Below are positions 45,201 through 54,400 of a stretch of DNA of 64,000 bases, piece by piece; position 1 is the first letter of the stretch, and each line of letters opens with the position of its first letter. Position numbers and translations under genes: made by a program. The stretch covers positions 310,001-374,000 of the forward strand of contig JBQVOK010000002.1 in the NCBI GenBank assembly GCA_052437175.1, read 5' to 3'. The DNA is from JACVCJ01 sp052437175 (GTDB lineage Bacteria > Bacteroidota > Bacteroidia > CAIKAF01). The notes below the pieces were generated by a model, which was not told the DNA's origin, made no database searches, and saw nothing but the letters and a program-made list of their open reading frames with translations.

Positions 45201-48045
45201 GGTCGTTCAGCGGCAGGTTCAGCAGGGCGGCCAGGGCCGAATGCCGGTACAGCAGCGAAATATTGCCTGCCGTAAGCAGGAAACCGCGGTCGGCTTCCGT
45301 TGCCGAATCGATATCGGTAATGCCCAGGGGCTGTTCCAGGAAACGCAGCAGGCCCAGAATCTCATCGTCGGAACGGTTAAGACCGGCCATGAGACGGGCC
45401 GAGCTGAATTCGGCATTCGCTGTGGAACGGTCAATGATCAGTGCCGGGTGGATCAGCTTTACGCTGTTCTTCGGGTAACTGCCTTCGGCCGCCACCACAT
45501 CGTCGTGGTTAAAGAGCTCGTCGAACATCGGTTTCGCGCCGCTTTTGAAGGCTTTCTGCGGCACGCTGTACATCATGGCATACCATTCTTCTATCGATAG
45601 TTTCCAGTTACCCTGCTGTTGTATAATACCACCCAGGGCCGTAAGCGTATCGGCTTCGATACCGTCAGAAATGCCTTTTTCGGTCAGCAGGCTCAGCAGG
45701 GCATCCAGTTCTTCAATGTTCCAGGAGGTTTTACGCCACAGGCGTACAAAGCGGTGCATGCGGTCCAGCACTTCCCAGCTCAGGTTCCGGATGCGTTCCA
45801 CATCGTTCTGTATGCTGTCGGAGTCGGTTTTTTCGCCCTGTATGATCACGTTATCGGTTCCGCCGGCGCTGATGAAGGCCGTTTTTACCAGGCGTCCCAG
45901 TTCCTTGCGGTTCACGCCCATGGGTTTCAGCAGCAGCTGGGCATTAAAAGGTTTTATTTTGCCTCCGTCCAATTCGAATGCCACGTCGTATACCCGTTTC
46001 AGGAATGCGGGCGTTACATCCGGCTGGGTGATCAGCTGAAATTCCTTGTCGGATACATGCAACACCGCCCGTGAAACATCGGCCTGTGGTTTGCCCAGCA
46101 GTACGGCAATATCGGCCCGTGTTTTTTCAAAATGCCCCAGGTAGGTCGCTACGGATTCGAGCGGCAGGTGGAAAGGTTGCGTAAATGCATATACGAAATT
46201 CTTCCAGTTTGCCTTCTCGATGGCTATTTCGCCTTTGTATACGAATTCTTCCACGGCGCTGCGGTCGTTCAGGTCTCCGGCAAAGCCTTTCTTTTTGGCA
46301 ATGTAGGATTCCAGTATCTCGTTAATGATATCGAGGTAGGGCACCAGGGTATTGGTATTGTCGCAGGTGAGCGGCAGGGTCCACAGGTCTGGACGGCGAA
46401 CCTTGAGATTGAGTACGTGGTCTTTATTTGTACCTGCAAAATGTTTGGATATCACATAACGCTCGGTAAACTGCATCAGGTCTACAAAATAGGCGGCCGG
46501 CGAGTAGATGGACTGGCAGTGTTCGCATTCGCAGAAGGCCAGTTCCCCGAACAGGTCCTGGTAACCCGGGATATCGCGCAGGTAATTCTTTATCGAAGGA
46601 TTTATATTTCCCACGCCTGTCCATTCGAAACTGCCGGTCAACAGATCGAGTATGGAGCCCATTACAACCGTGGTACGGATAATGGACATGTGTGCATTTT
46701 CGTAGTAACGTTCGGCCACTTCGGGCTTCAGGTTGGTAGACGCAATGAACTCGGGCAGGGTTACCGAGGTAATGTGGTACGAGGAATGATAACCCGCGCC
46801 CAGTATCGTTTCCAGGTTCTCTACGTCTTCGGTAAACGAGTAGATACGCTGGTACGAACGTACAGACTGGAGTACCATGCCTTTTTCTTTTTCATCAAAA
46901 CCGTCAAAGTTCAGCTGTTTCAGGTCTTCGCTGTCGTGCGTGTAGCTGAGGCTGAGGTAATTTACGTAGGGATTGTTCTTCAGGAAGCGTTCCATCAGCT
47001 CGGTACGGCCCAGCAGTTCTTTCCCGATCTCGTCCGGGCTGCCTTTACCGTTGAAGAGCTCTTCGAGGCGCAGGCCGGGGTATTTGCGAATGAGGCGCAG
47101 CAGCTTTTCGTAGCTGCTTTTCATTTTTTCCAGTTCGGCTTCTTTGATGCCTTTGGTATTCAGCTCTTCGAAAGGTACGGTACCGAACCGTTTTTCGTTC
47201 TGTTCGAACAGGGGTTTCAGTATTTCCAGTTCGCGCAGGAGGGCCTTCAGGTCCGGCTTTCCGAGGCGCTGGTTCAGCGAAGCCTCGGGGAAGAGCGTTT
47301 CTGCTTTTTTATAGAGTATTTCGGCATATTCTTCGGCCTTAAGTCCTTCGGGCAGTTCCATTTTCGATTCCCGGATCATTTTTGTCCAGCCTGCCCGGTC
47401 TATTTTTACCAGGTCCTGCATTTCTTTGGGTGCCTGGTTCTTTTTTACGAATTCGGTAAGTTCAAAGCCCAAATCAAAAAACGTATATAAATTGGAAGCC
47501 AGTCCCAGCTCACGTGCCTCGTCCCCGGAGAGCACCTTTGACTTTACAAGACCGTCTAAATTTTCAGAAGAAATGGCGTTGATGTTTACCTCTTTTACCA
47601 GGGCCTTGTCCGTTTTTACCTGGGAGAGTCCGGCAATATCACTCAGGCGGTACATACGGGCTTTTGCCAGATCTGCCTGGAAGACCGGGTTCATGATCAG
47701 GGGCAGGTCGGGTTGTACCAGGTCTTCGATCTTTCCCAGTTCCGGGATGCGGGCCACTACCTCTTCCAGTTCTTTCTTTTTAGCCGCGGTAAGGCCTTTG
47801 AGCAGGTTTTTCGACAGTACCTCCTTCACATCCTGCGTACCGAGTTTGGCCGCAGAAAAATCAATTTTGCCGAGACCGGCCTTTACTTCATCGGGGGCCT
47901 CTTTGAGGCGTTCGTTCACGTTGTTTTTAAGACTGATGCCTGCGCGTTCGTTCAGTTTTGCATACAGGTCGGGGTCCTGCTCAGCGATCTGTTTCGGGCT
48001 GAGCCGGGCCAGCTTCTCGAGCCGGATAAGGTCTGGTTTATTCAT
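39214..48045 (-). CDS. Tc toxin subunit A (TcA)
   Basis: 2943 residues, no signal peptide. The TcA hallmark FCECEHCQSIYSPAAYFVDL is at about 503-522, preceded by an N-terminal helical extension of some 500 residues (TcA proteins are usually near 2500). The neuraminidase-like region starts near 1495. Long coiled coils (about 2300-2635) enclose a Gly/Ala-rich hydrophobic segment (about 2405-2470) that fits the pore tip. The TcB-binding domain follows (CDFEIPELFFDLFYPGQYRR, about 2640) and FEGAGAVSSWKLSLPKNFRQ lies further on. TcA pentamers bind the target cell and inject the TcC cargo through their channel. It lies 51 bases after the DUF3349-like gene on the same strand. Confidence 0.93.
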   Translation of the reverse strand: MNKPDLIRLEKLARLSPKQIAEQDPDLYAKLNERAGISLKNNVNERLKEAPDEVKAGLGKIDFSAAKLGTQDVKEVLSKNLLKGLTAAKKKELEEVVARIPELGKIEDLVQPDLPLIMNPVFQADLAKARMYRLSDIAGLSQVKTDKALVKEVNINAISSENLDGLVKSKVLSGDEARELGLASNLYTFFDLGFELTEFVKKNQAPKEMQDLVKIDRAGWTKMIRESKMELPEGLKAEEYAEILYKKAETLFPEASLNQRLGKPDLKALLRELEILKPLFEQNEKRFGTVPFEELNTKGIKEAELEKMKSSYEKLLRLIRKYPGLRLEELFNGKGSPDEIGKELLGRTELMERFLKNNPYVNYLSLSYTHDSEDLKQLNFDGFDEKEKGMVLQSVRSYQRIYSFTEDVENLETILGAGYHSSYHITSVTLPEFIASTNLKPEVAERYYENAHMSIIRTTVVMGSILDLLTGSFEWTGVGNINPSIKNYLRDIPGYQDLFGELAFCECEHCQSIYSPAAYFVDLMQFTERYVISKHFAGTNKDHVLNLKVRRPDLWTLPLTCDNTNTLVPYLDIINEILESYIAKKKGFAGDLNDRSAVEEFVYKGEIAIEKANWKNFVYAFTQPFHLPLESVATYLGHFEKTRADIAVLLGKPQADVSRAVLHVSDKEFQLITQPDVTPAFLKRVYDVAFELDGGKIKPFNAQLLLKPMGVNRKELGRLVKTAFISAGGTDNVIIQGEKTDSDSIQNDVERIRNLSWEVLDRMHRFVRLWRKTSWNIEELDALLSLLTEKGISDGIEADTLTALGGIIQQQGNWKLSIEEWYAMMYSVPQKAFKSGAKPMFDELFNHDDVVAAEGSYPKNSVKLIHPALIIDRSTANAEFSSARLMAGLNRSDDEILGLLRFLEQPLGITDIDSATEADRGFLLTAGNISLLYRHSALAALLNLPLNDLFRLLHLVPGLASGYVQTAAELAEVITFYRWLKSTVFSLDDLHFILETGDATAAANYKTPEEVALAVISQVQGSSALLFADTVFTRIDGITETQSRDIVAANTAVLEAAPDGVYYRLKTDFDPAAAITVPAGIGTAETELRALLTQYHPQYLLPFYMSAQLSLSAESTATILTALGADLDDDAFVNELQGNTTPPAAITALAAKLLPLSATFKNRKFSAEVITYILANLAVFGITDIDQLTVTTVERLASFEKYIVIAEDGSSNIAQLADVLGAFVPATQYRTADARKLAAVLQTRPELLGAVHNVVVSASNAIEALDHYRDFCEVCAYIGISADVLPDIVSSDYVKLNAATQAILAAFRSKYKTESERKDKLEKYQDALRGKKRASLTTYLIHSGFPQFENENDLFHYFLIDTELEGCARTSRLVAATMSLQLYIHRILLNLEQDDKEPGTPGRIHVKADDLPADEWEWRRNYRVWEANRKVFLYPENYIEPELRDDKSPLFEELENELLQREINADTVLEAYAKYMRGFDEVAHLKIAGSYHEKDEKTETDVLHLLGVTADDPSVYYYRRVENIYYAEKNDNRGVVWGSWKKINVQIPVRKVAPIVYNGRLHLFWVRITTLANTVFDNNRSIFTGYSHKFSIEFTTLKLDGTWTPTQKLNLKNVYPFQGNGVLQDPLAEDAERSSFQSALGEILRSFPFFNWNSAWDSVRDAIEKLKTPRYALNPHYVAIDEYTLEGYLWDEVYPAIDKNNRLVITGAGYQLRGTIDFYNLSLQNSGVQYSEEVSYEDPAMETIAFAYNKPGKIMVRKSNSLYRTESPAVQLFDNYAYGSLIVNTNKNNGILKRHWAPCTLDNSFDVASGEELLRMPAGSKVQVVNGAYGDAILDAKGDLLFMQGTASDENAYLLHRMGTTLSETLTRTLFTSGVETTLSIETQKALKEAPVPVTVVGAQVQNLVVKDKIDFNGAYGNYYREIFFHIPFLLANHLNSQGKYAEAQKWYHYIFNPSASEVIDFSDPGLTPAQKKKMELDRNWQYLEFREIDTQKLRDQLNDKQAIETYKKDPFNPHAIARLRMSAYQKCIVMKYIDNLLDWGDQLFTQDTMESVNEATLLYIIAREILGGRPAEIGSCGEGKVNPKTYEKIQPLLDKGSEFLAELESYTIVRTPSKKVAPRPFTHGFVENSTIRNSARKAMKKETMTESARVYMAVAEGYGSNFRDAREIEETLNKNMPQVVVREVDDKFTGAFSTGTVRGLEWKRDSIYTANKFRIPSFGWSILRHVSPVFCVPGNKDLLAYYDRVDDRLFKIRNCMDIQGQKRQLALFAPEIDPRMLVRAKAAGLSLDDILNSISGNLPPYRFAYLLERAKAFTSVVQSFGSSLLSALEKKSGEELSLLRMSQQQEIMNMSSKSRRLEIDSANEGIKALNDRMESITYQIGYYDMLIAERINNWELAQSVGRHGASIIRGTEAAIGTVAGALSLIPQVGSPFAMKYGGAELGSSMSAFAFAMGSLATLGDNIAASAGLEAGFERRGEGWKHQKKMLEIELKQTQKNLLASEIRRDILIESEKIHQRNMEHNQDVMDFYGEKFSNLGLYTWLSATMQRQFREAYNNALAIARLAEQAYRYEKDETTVFIENNYFESSRAGLLAGERLLMALQTMERKYMETNYRKKEIDQAFSLTQIDPAALLMLKRTGSCDFEIPELFFDLFYPGQYRRKIQAVRLTIPCVTGPYTNISASLALSGSRIRMEAKLGASELKEVPKSRTTIIATSSAQNDAGVFQLNFKDERYMPFEGAGAVSSWKLSLPKNFRQFDYSTINDVIVHISYTAEYDELFRDKVEAGNEAMEGTLLHILKNKNLSRTFSLRQEFSGDFHRLTEQPVNQPVSVKIQNKHFPLFMNGQNLKVTKSRLILVTAAGQSVSNVKITVNGAEQSGFTKDPDFGDLYSKDMGSLLQSGILKDHILTVTAAGSLAPDSPPPHNPAIDTAKLEDIILYVEYKIG

Positions 48046-48096
48046 AAAGGTTTGATTTTGTTCGTTGATTTTGAGAGAGAATTATAGTTTGTTAAG

Positions 48097-48402
48097 TCAG
48101 TCTTCTTCTAGCCAGCGGTCGTAACCATGAGGCTTTAATTTTTCGACAACCCTGTTTATTTCGCCGGCTTCTATTTTCCTGTTGGGCATTTCATGAGCTA
48201 CATCGTAGAGAACTTCGGTATAATCCAGGCTTTTTAGTATACCTATCGCCTGCGCAGCTGTTCTGTCGGACATTCCGCTATCTTTCATGATCCTGATACA
48301 GGTATAATAATCTTCCGGCGTAATACCTTGCGGATATGCACTGCGAAACATCTCGACTGTGAGTTTCAGATTTTGCGGTATTTGTTCTTTATTACTATTC
48401 AT
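48097..48402 (-). CDS. DUF3349-like protein, candidate immunity protein
   Basis: 101 residues, acidic, cytosolic. The middle reads FRSAYPQGITPEDYYTCI … VLYDVAHEMPN … INRVVEKLKPHGYDRW, which parallels the actinobacterial DUF3349 pattern (YPEGVPPTDY … VTDELP … VRARLAAxGWP). The gene starts 5 bases after the stop of the toxin-bearing TcB-C gene and before tcA. Directly behind a polymorphic-toxin C-terminus is the classic place for an immunity gene. Its base composition looks more AT-rich than the big Tc genes. Immunity is inference; a chaperone or assembly role is the alternative. Confidence 0.65.
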   Translation of the reverse strand: MNSNKEQIPQNLKLTVEMFRSAYPQGITPEDYYTCIRIMKDSGMSDRTAAQAIGILKSLDYTEVLYDVAHEMPNRKIEAGEINRVVEKLKPHGYDRWLEED

Positions 48403-48407
48403 AATGC

Positions 48408-51400
48408 TCAGAATCTTAATGGAGGAAACACAACAGCATCAAGAACTATCCGGAATCTGTTCTGGAAGGTCCTTACAAATGTACCATCTGTAGTTAGCGT
48501 GCGTATGCCCATACGGTATGCTGTACCAAAGATACGCAGATCTTCCGCACCGAGTCTCCGAGAAGCTGTGATTGCAAATTCAGCTGCCGGATTTTCAACA
48601 ATGGTGGTAATCGACCGGGCATTCCAGCGCCAACGCATGCGTTGTATAAAATTACCATGAGTCAGTGCCTGATTCCATGATTCTGCCAGGGCCGTAGGTG
48701 TAGCTACCAGGTTTGCCCCCCTCATTTCCGTCCGCATGGCTCTTACCACAGAGTTAAATCTTGATTTGGCAGCCAGGTTGGTCAGTGCTCCTGCATCCAG
48801 GTTCAGTGTTCTTGCCGGCAGAGACCGCGGAGCTCTTTTAAACAGTCCTCCTATTGCCGAAAGCCCCGTTCCTATGGATCCTCTGAGCCGTTGCAGACCA
48901 GCACTCATGGCCGCCCGTGTAGGTATCCTGGCCGCTGCTGCAGTAAGCAGTCGCCGGGCTGTAGCCCGCAAGCCTACCTTTAAGGCGCCCTGTATGGCTA
49001 CTTTGGCGGCAATGGCCGCTTTACCGATGGGAATGACCGTAGTTATGATGGTAGTTGCCACATACAGCACCTGCATGGTACGGCGTACCCACATGGGCGG
49101 ACGCCAGCCGAAAAGGTCCATGCCGCCCGGAATACCACCTGCTTCGCCCCCGTTCTGGTTACCACCGAATTCGAGGTTCAGGTAGCCGGTATAGTGGGTA
49201 ACGGTGTCCATCCAGTTGCTGCGGGGATCGCCGGGAGTACCCTGCTGGCCCTGGCCTTGTTGTCCCTGGCTCTGCTCTCCTCCATTACCACTATTATTTC
49301 CATTACCACCATTGGCTCCGTTACCATTGTTACCGTTGCCGCCGGCATTTTCATTGCCGTCTCCGTTATTTCCCTCAGCACCCTGGATACCTTGTTCAGA
49401 ACCGGCAGGATTACCTTCTCCCGGGTTACCGGCATTGGCCCCGGGTGTTTCCCCGGTTTCACCATTTGAGCCGTCTCCTCTCAGCAAGGTTCCTCCGCGC
49501 ACACCATTCAGCGAGCCATCGATATGCCCGTCGAGGCTTCCGCGATCGTCCCCGCCGATCTCTCCGCCCAGCTGACCATTTTCGGAACCGTCCTCCTGGC
49601 CTCCGGGAACGCCTCTCTCTGAACCGCGTTCCGATCCTTCCCTGGATCCGTTGCCCGAATTATTTCCCCGGCCATTTGCCCCGGGACGGCCACCATTACC
49701 AGGATTATTGTTGCGGGCCGGCGTAGTTCCGTTGCCGTTGCCATTACCGGTTCTGTTTCCTACACCGGATGTACCGCCACTACCCGGAACCGCTCCATTC
49801 CCGTTACCGTTTTCGGCATTCCCTCCGCCTCCGGGACCATTTCCCTGCTGGCCTTGTCCGCCGTTACCCGGGCTCTCTCCATTGCCGGGTGTATTCCCGT
49901 CGCCCGTATTTCCACCCCCACCGCCGGCATTGGTGCCCGGCTGGTTTCCCCCGTTGGTACCGTTATTGACCGATCCGCCGGAAGTATCGGTGCTTCTACC
50001 TGTTCCATTTGAATCAGGCGCAGCCCCATCGGCGCCGGTGGTTGTAGAGCCTGCAGCACCCGGAGGCGGAGGCTGTTCGCCCGGTAATACGATCGGGGGC
50101 TCTCCTTCTGCCGGTTCTGTACCCGGGCCTCCTCCTTCATTGGCAGGGCCCTGCCCTCCGTTTCCGTCTCCCGGATCCGATGGTGCCGATGGTTGCTGTA
50201 TAATGGTCACATCACCGCCACTCCTCAGTGTGGCTTCTGTCCTGCGCCGGGCCTCGTCGGGGGTTACAGCTTCCACACCTCTTCCCGGAGTGTAATACAG
50301 AATGGTACGGCCTTCTCTCCGGAACTGTGCAATCTGGTCTGGAGTAAGGCTACGGTTGTACGCAGCAATTTGTTCCTGTTGCGTCGCAGTATAATGCAGT
50401 CTTCCCCGCTTCTTCGTTTCCAGTCCGTTCGGGTCTACCAGGTTCACCGGGTTATTGTGCACATACATGTACAAATTTTCCGAATCCTCCGGACCCAGCG
50501 GATCCGGGTTTATCCAACCGCCGATCCAGTGGGCATAGTAGCGGTAACCAAAATAATACAGTCCTGTAAAATCGTCTCTTTCCTTGCCGGAATAGCGGTA
50601 ATCCTTCAGATCGATGTCCCGCTTGCTCTTACCCGCTATAAAGGCCGTGCCGCCATAGGGGAAATATTCTTCGTAGCTGATGATATCGCCCTTTTCGTCC
50701 AGTTCCAGGGCCGCAGAACCCAGGTGGTTATGCAGCTGGTAATGGATCTTCTTTTTGCTGATGTCGTCGGTCTCCCGGGACAGCGTATCTTTCTTCCAGG
50801 CATGTACCTGGGCCAGCTTGTTGTTATCGTCGCCGATGTGCGAAGTGATCCGCAGCAGCTGTTCGGTGCCGCCGCGTGTAATGCGTTTTATTTCGCAGCC
50901 GTCCAGGTATATCTTCTCCGTTATTTCGAGTACATTGCCAGGTACGTCCACCAGGCGGCAGCTTATTTTTCGTATACGCATGCCATCGCCGGCATATACG
51001 TAGTATTCTTCATCGTTGTGTTTGCCATCGCCGGAGCGGTCGATCACTACCACGCGGGCAATGTTGTTGCGGTAATTCCAGTCGATACGGCGCAGGTGCG
51101 GCATATAGGTGCAGTTGCCGGCAGCGTCAAAGCGGCTCTCCGGGCTGCTTACATCTATGTCGCTCAGGTCTTTCTTCGGCAGGGAACGGTTCGAAGTGGC
51201 CGAGGTCCATATCTCCCGTGTCCAGTTCTGTGAAGCACCTGCATGCTGTATGCTCTTTATGTTACCGGCCAGGTCGTAGGTGTAAGTACGCGTATAGCGT
51301 TCCACGGCGGCGCCGTTATTGAGGCCGATGTGCCGGGTGCCTTTGGCCCAGTCGGCAGGCAGACCGGGTTCGCGGCTGCGGTCGGCATAATCGTTCTTCA

Positions 51401-54400
51401 GCAGGGCCTGGTGCACGCGCCCGGTAGCTTTTAGCAGCTGGTACAGGGCATCGTACTCATAATCGCAGTGGGCAGATACAGCCAGTCCGCCGATCACTTT
51501 CGGGTCAGCTGCAGCAGGTTGCTGTGCTTCGTCGTTCATGTACACCAGGTTACCCATCGGGTCATAGGTGTACCGTATATCCTGGTATACGCGCGGACTT
51601 CCCGAGGTCTGCACCGAGCGCATCCGGTTCATACGGAAGGTAAGCGGATCATAGGTATACGAAATACGGGTATTGTTGCCCAGCAGCACATTTTCGCGCA
51701 GGCCTTTGGCATTGTAGGAGGCCGATCTCAGTACCGGCTCATCCGTGAGTATGCCGTCTGCCGTGCTGAACAGCAGTTGCTGCAGACCACCGCCGCGGTT
51801 AAAGAGAAAACGGCGGGTGGTATCATCGGGCAGTTTCTGTTGTGTGCAACGCCCCAGGGCATCGTAACTAAATTCAGAGATATAGGTTTCTGCCGCCATG
51901 CTTACGGATGCGGGCACTTCCCAGTCGGGTTCCGCATCGTAGGCCAGGGCCAGTTTTCTTTCCGTAAGCAGGGGATCGCCGCCGGGTGTGGCCACTTTCA
52001 GTTCCGACCAGCCGGCCTGATCGTAATGTTTTACCAGCTGCCCCAGCAGGTTCTTGTCCGCCGCCTGGCTTACAGACGCGTCTTCGCCGTAAATAAAGCG
52101 TTCTGTGTACTGGTCTGTTCCGGCGCCGTCTACGTACACATCCGTTACGCGATCCTGCCGATCGTAACGGGTGCGCTGGTGTATATTGCGACTGTCCCAC
52201 TGGTGTATGGTCTGGTCGAAATTGTTATGAAAGCTCCATTTTTCACCGGCGTCCATACTTTTTTCGTATACCTGTCGCCCGAGCATATCATAGCTATACG
52301 AAAATGCGGGCAGGTCTCTTGCATCTTTAATGGAAGCTACATTTCCGTTCACATCATAGGTGTTCCAGACCTTACGTTCGGTTCCGTCGTTGTTCTTTTG
52401 TATGGTAAGCAGCTCGCGGCCCAGGGGGTCCATTTTTACCACGGCGGGCGTTTCTTTATGGGCCAGGGTTTTTTCCATGGCTATACGTTCCGGGTCCGTG
52501 GGCGCCAGCATTTCACGGATCGTCTTATACAGGGAGCGGTCTACGGTATCATTGTTGTCGAAACTCTGCACTTCCCAGGCCGAGTAAAATACTTCGGTAA
52601 AAGTATTATCGGGCATATCGCTGCGGTATACACGGCCCAGCGGATCGTAATAGTTCCGGCCGGAAACGCCGTAGGTCTCCAGCGCTTCGTCGTTCTCAAA
52701 ATCCGGTATCGTACTAAAGAAAGGCTCGTACTGGCGTACGGCCTGCAGTTTGTTGTTGTACACCACGTGCCCGCTCACGAGCCAGCGTTCGCTGCTGTCG
52801 GCCAGTACGGGCTCGCCCTGCGGGTCCAGTTCCACGGTTCCGCCCGGGCCACGCTTCACGGCCGGTCCGGCCTCTACTTTGCGTTTGCCTTGTATTACGC
52901 GGCCCAGGCCGTCCTGGTATTCGAGTTCCAGCTGGAATACGGCTGTATTTTCGGTGTTGCCCAGGCCGTCGTGCCGCAGGTTCTCACGGGTAATACGGAT
53001 GCTCTGCAAGGGTTTGTTATCGCTGGTCCAGCAGTCCAGGTCGTAGAAAAGGAACGAGGACGCCTGTTGCAGGTACAGGGCCGGATCGGCCAGTACATTG
53101 GCAAAGGTTTCATCGCTGCGCCGCTGGTAGTCCGCCGCTTTTCCCGAGCCATAGAGCTGCAGGTTGGCCGTACTGTCGAGCACGGTACCCTGGCTGAACA
53201 CGGCAATGGCCATACCCAGGGCATCGTACAGGGTTTCGGAAGTGTTGCCGTTTATATCGGTCATGCGCCAGGGCTCTACCAGGTTGTAATCGATCTGGCC
53301 CTGTTGTACATTGCCCAGCGCATCGGTGATCTGAATGATGTTCAGGAAATAGGGATCGTAGCCATAGCGCGTTACATCGCCCGGGCCGCGTTCCACGCGG
53401 TCGAGGCAGTTAAAGCCGGCATCGTTCCGGAAGAAGTTTACGGCACTCTGCTGCCACCAGTAATTGTCTTTTAGTATATAGTTGCCTTCGCCCGCATCAC
53501 TCAGCATGGAAGGACTCACTTTAGCGCCGTAGGCCGCTGTAATAAATGCATCGTTAAAACAGGCCGATTCTTCGTGGTGTGCAAAAAGACGGCTGCCGGT
53601 CTGTCCCAGGGGCAATACAGCGTCCAGGGCCGTATTCCAGAAATAGGTACGGTCCCAGGAGATGAGGCGGGCTGCGGAAGGCCCACCGTCGGAAAGGGTT
53701 TTGTCAAAAGCCAGTGCACTGGCTATAAGTCCGTCGAACAAGGGACGCAGCTGTTGCAGGTCCAGGATGTCGTCCTGTGTGTGCGGCAGCTGATTTATTT
53801 CATAACTCCGGCTTTCGTACAGGGTACCGGCCAGGTACGTGTCGGCGGTATCGGTGTGCGTATAGGCATGGACAAGAGCGCTGATGTAATCGCGGCTTTG
53901 CCCGGGCAGGCGGTCGCTTATGCTGCTGCGCCGTGCATAGGAAACGCTCAGCTGTTTTTCCGGATCGCCATAGGGGCCCATGGCCAGCACCAGGGTATGG
54001 GCCGTTTTGGGGTCGGCGGACTGTTGTTCGTACACCATGCTCAGGCTTTCGCTCTGGTACACATAGTAGCAGGAATCACGCTCTTCCGTTCCGGGCTGCA
54101 GTTTTCGTATACAGTACGCGTTCTGCATCACCTGGTAGGGATCTGCGGCGCAGTTCCCGTTGGTATCGGCCGCGTATACTTCCTGGCGCAGCACCCGACC
54201 GGCCAGGGCACGCAATCCGCATTCAAAATCGGAGGCAGAAAGGGCCTCATCCTGTTCAAAAAACGGCGAAGGCAGGGCCGGACGTTCTGTATCGCCGGCG
54301 TAGTACTGGGCACTGCGTTTCTGCTCCCAGCCAAAGAGGCCGTTGTGTATCCAGGTGCGGGTGCAGACCGGTTTTACGTATTCCTTGTCTTCCGTTACCG

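Noticed and set aside
39538..47490. Long plus-strand frames antisense to tcA (for example 39538-41028, 41368-42708, 46132-47490)
   Set aside because: They are shadows of a GC-rich coding strand: no family motifs, biased composition rich in Gln, His, Gly and Val, and tcA is unmistakable.
49651..50295. Pro-rich plus-strand frame
   Set aside because: Complement of the Gly-rich linker (GGN codons read as Pro on the other strand); not an independent gene.
51468..53474. 668-residue plus-strand frame antisense to the TcB-C gene
   Set aside because: Same shadow effect. The minus strand holds clear Rhs repeats throughout.
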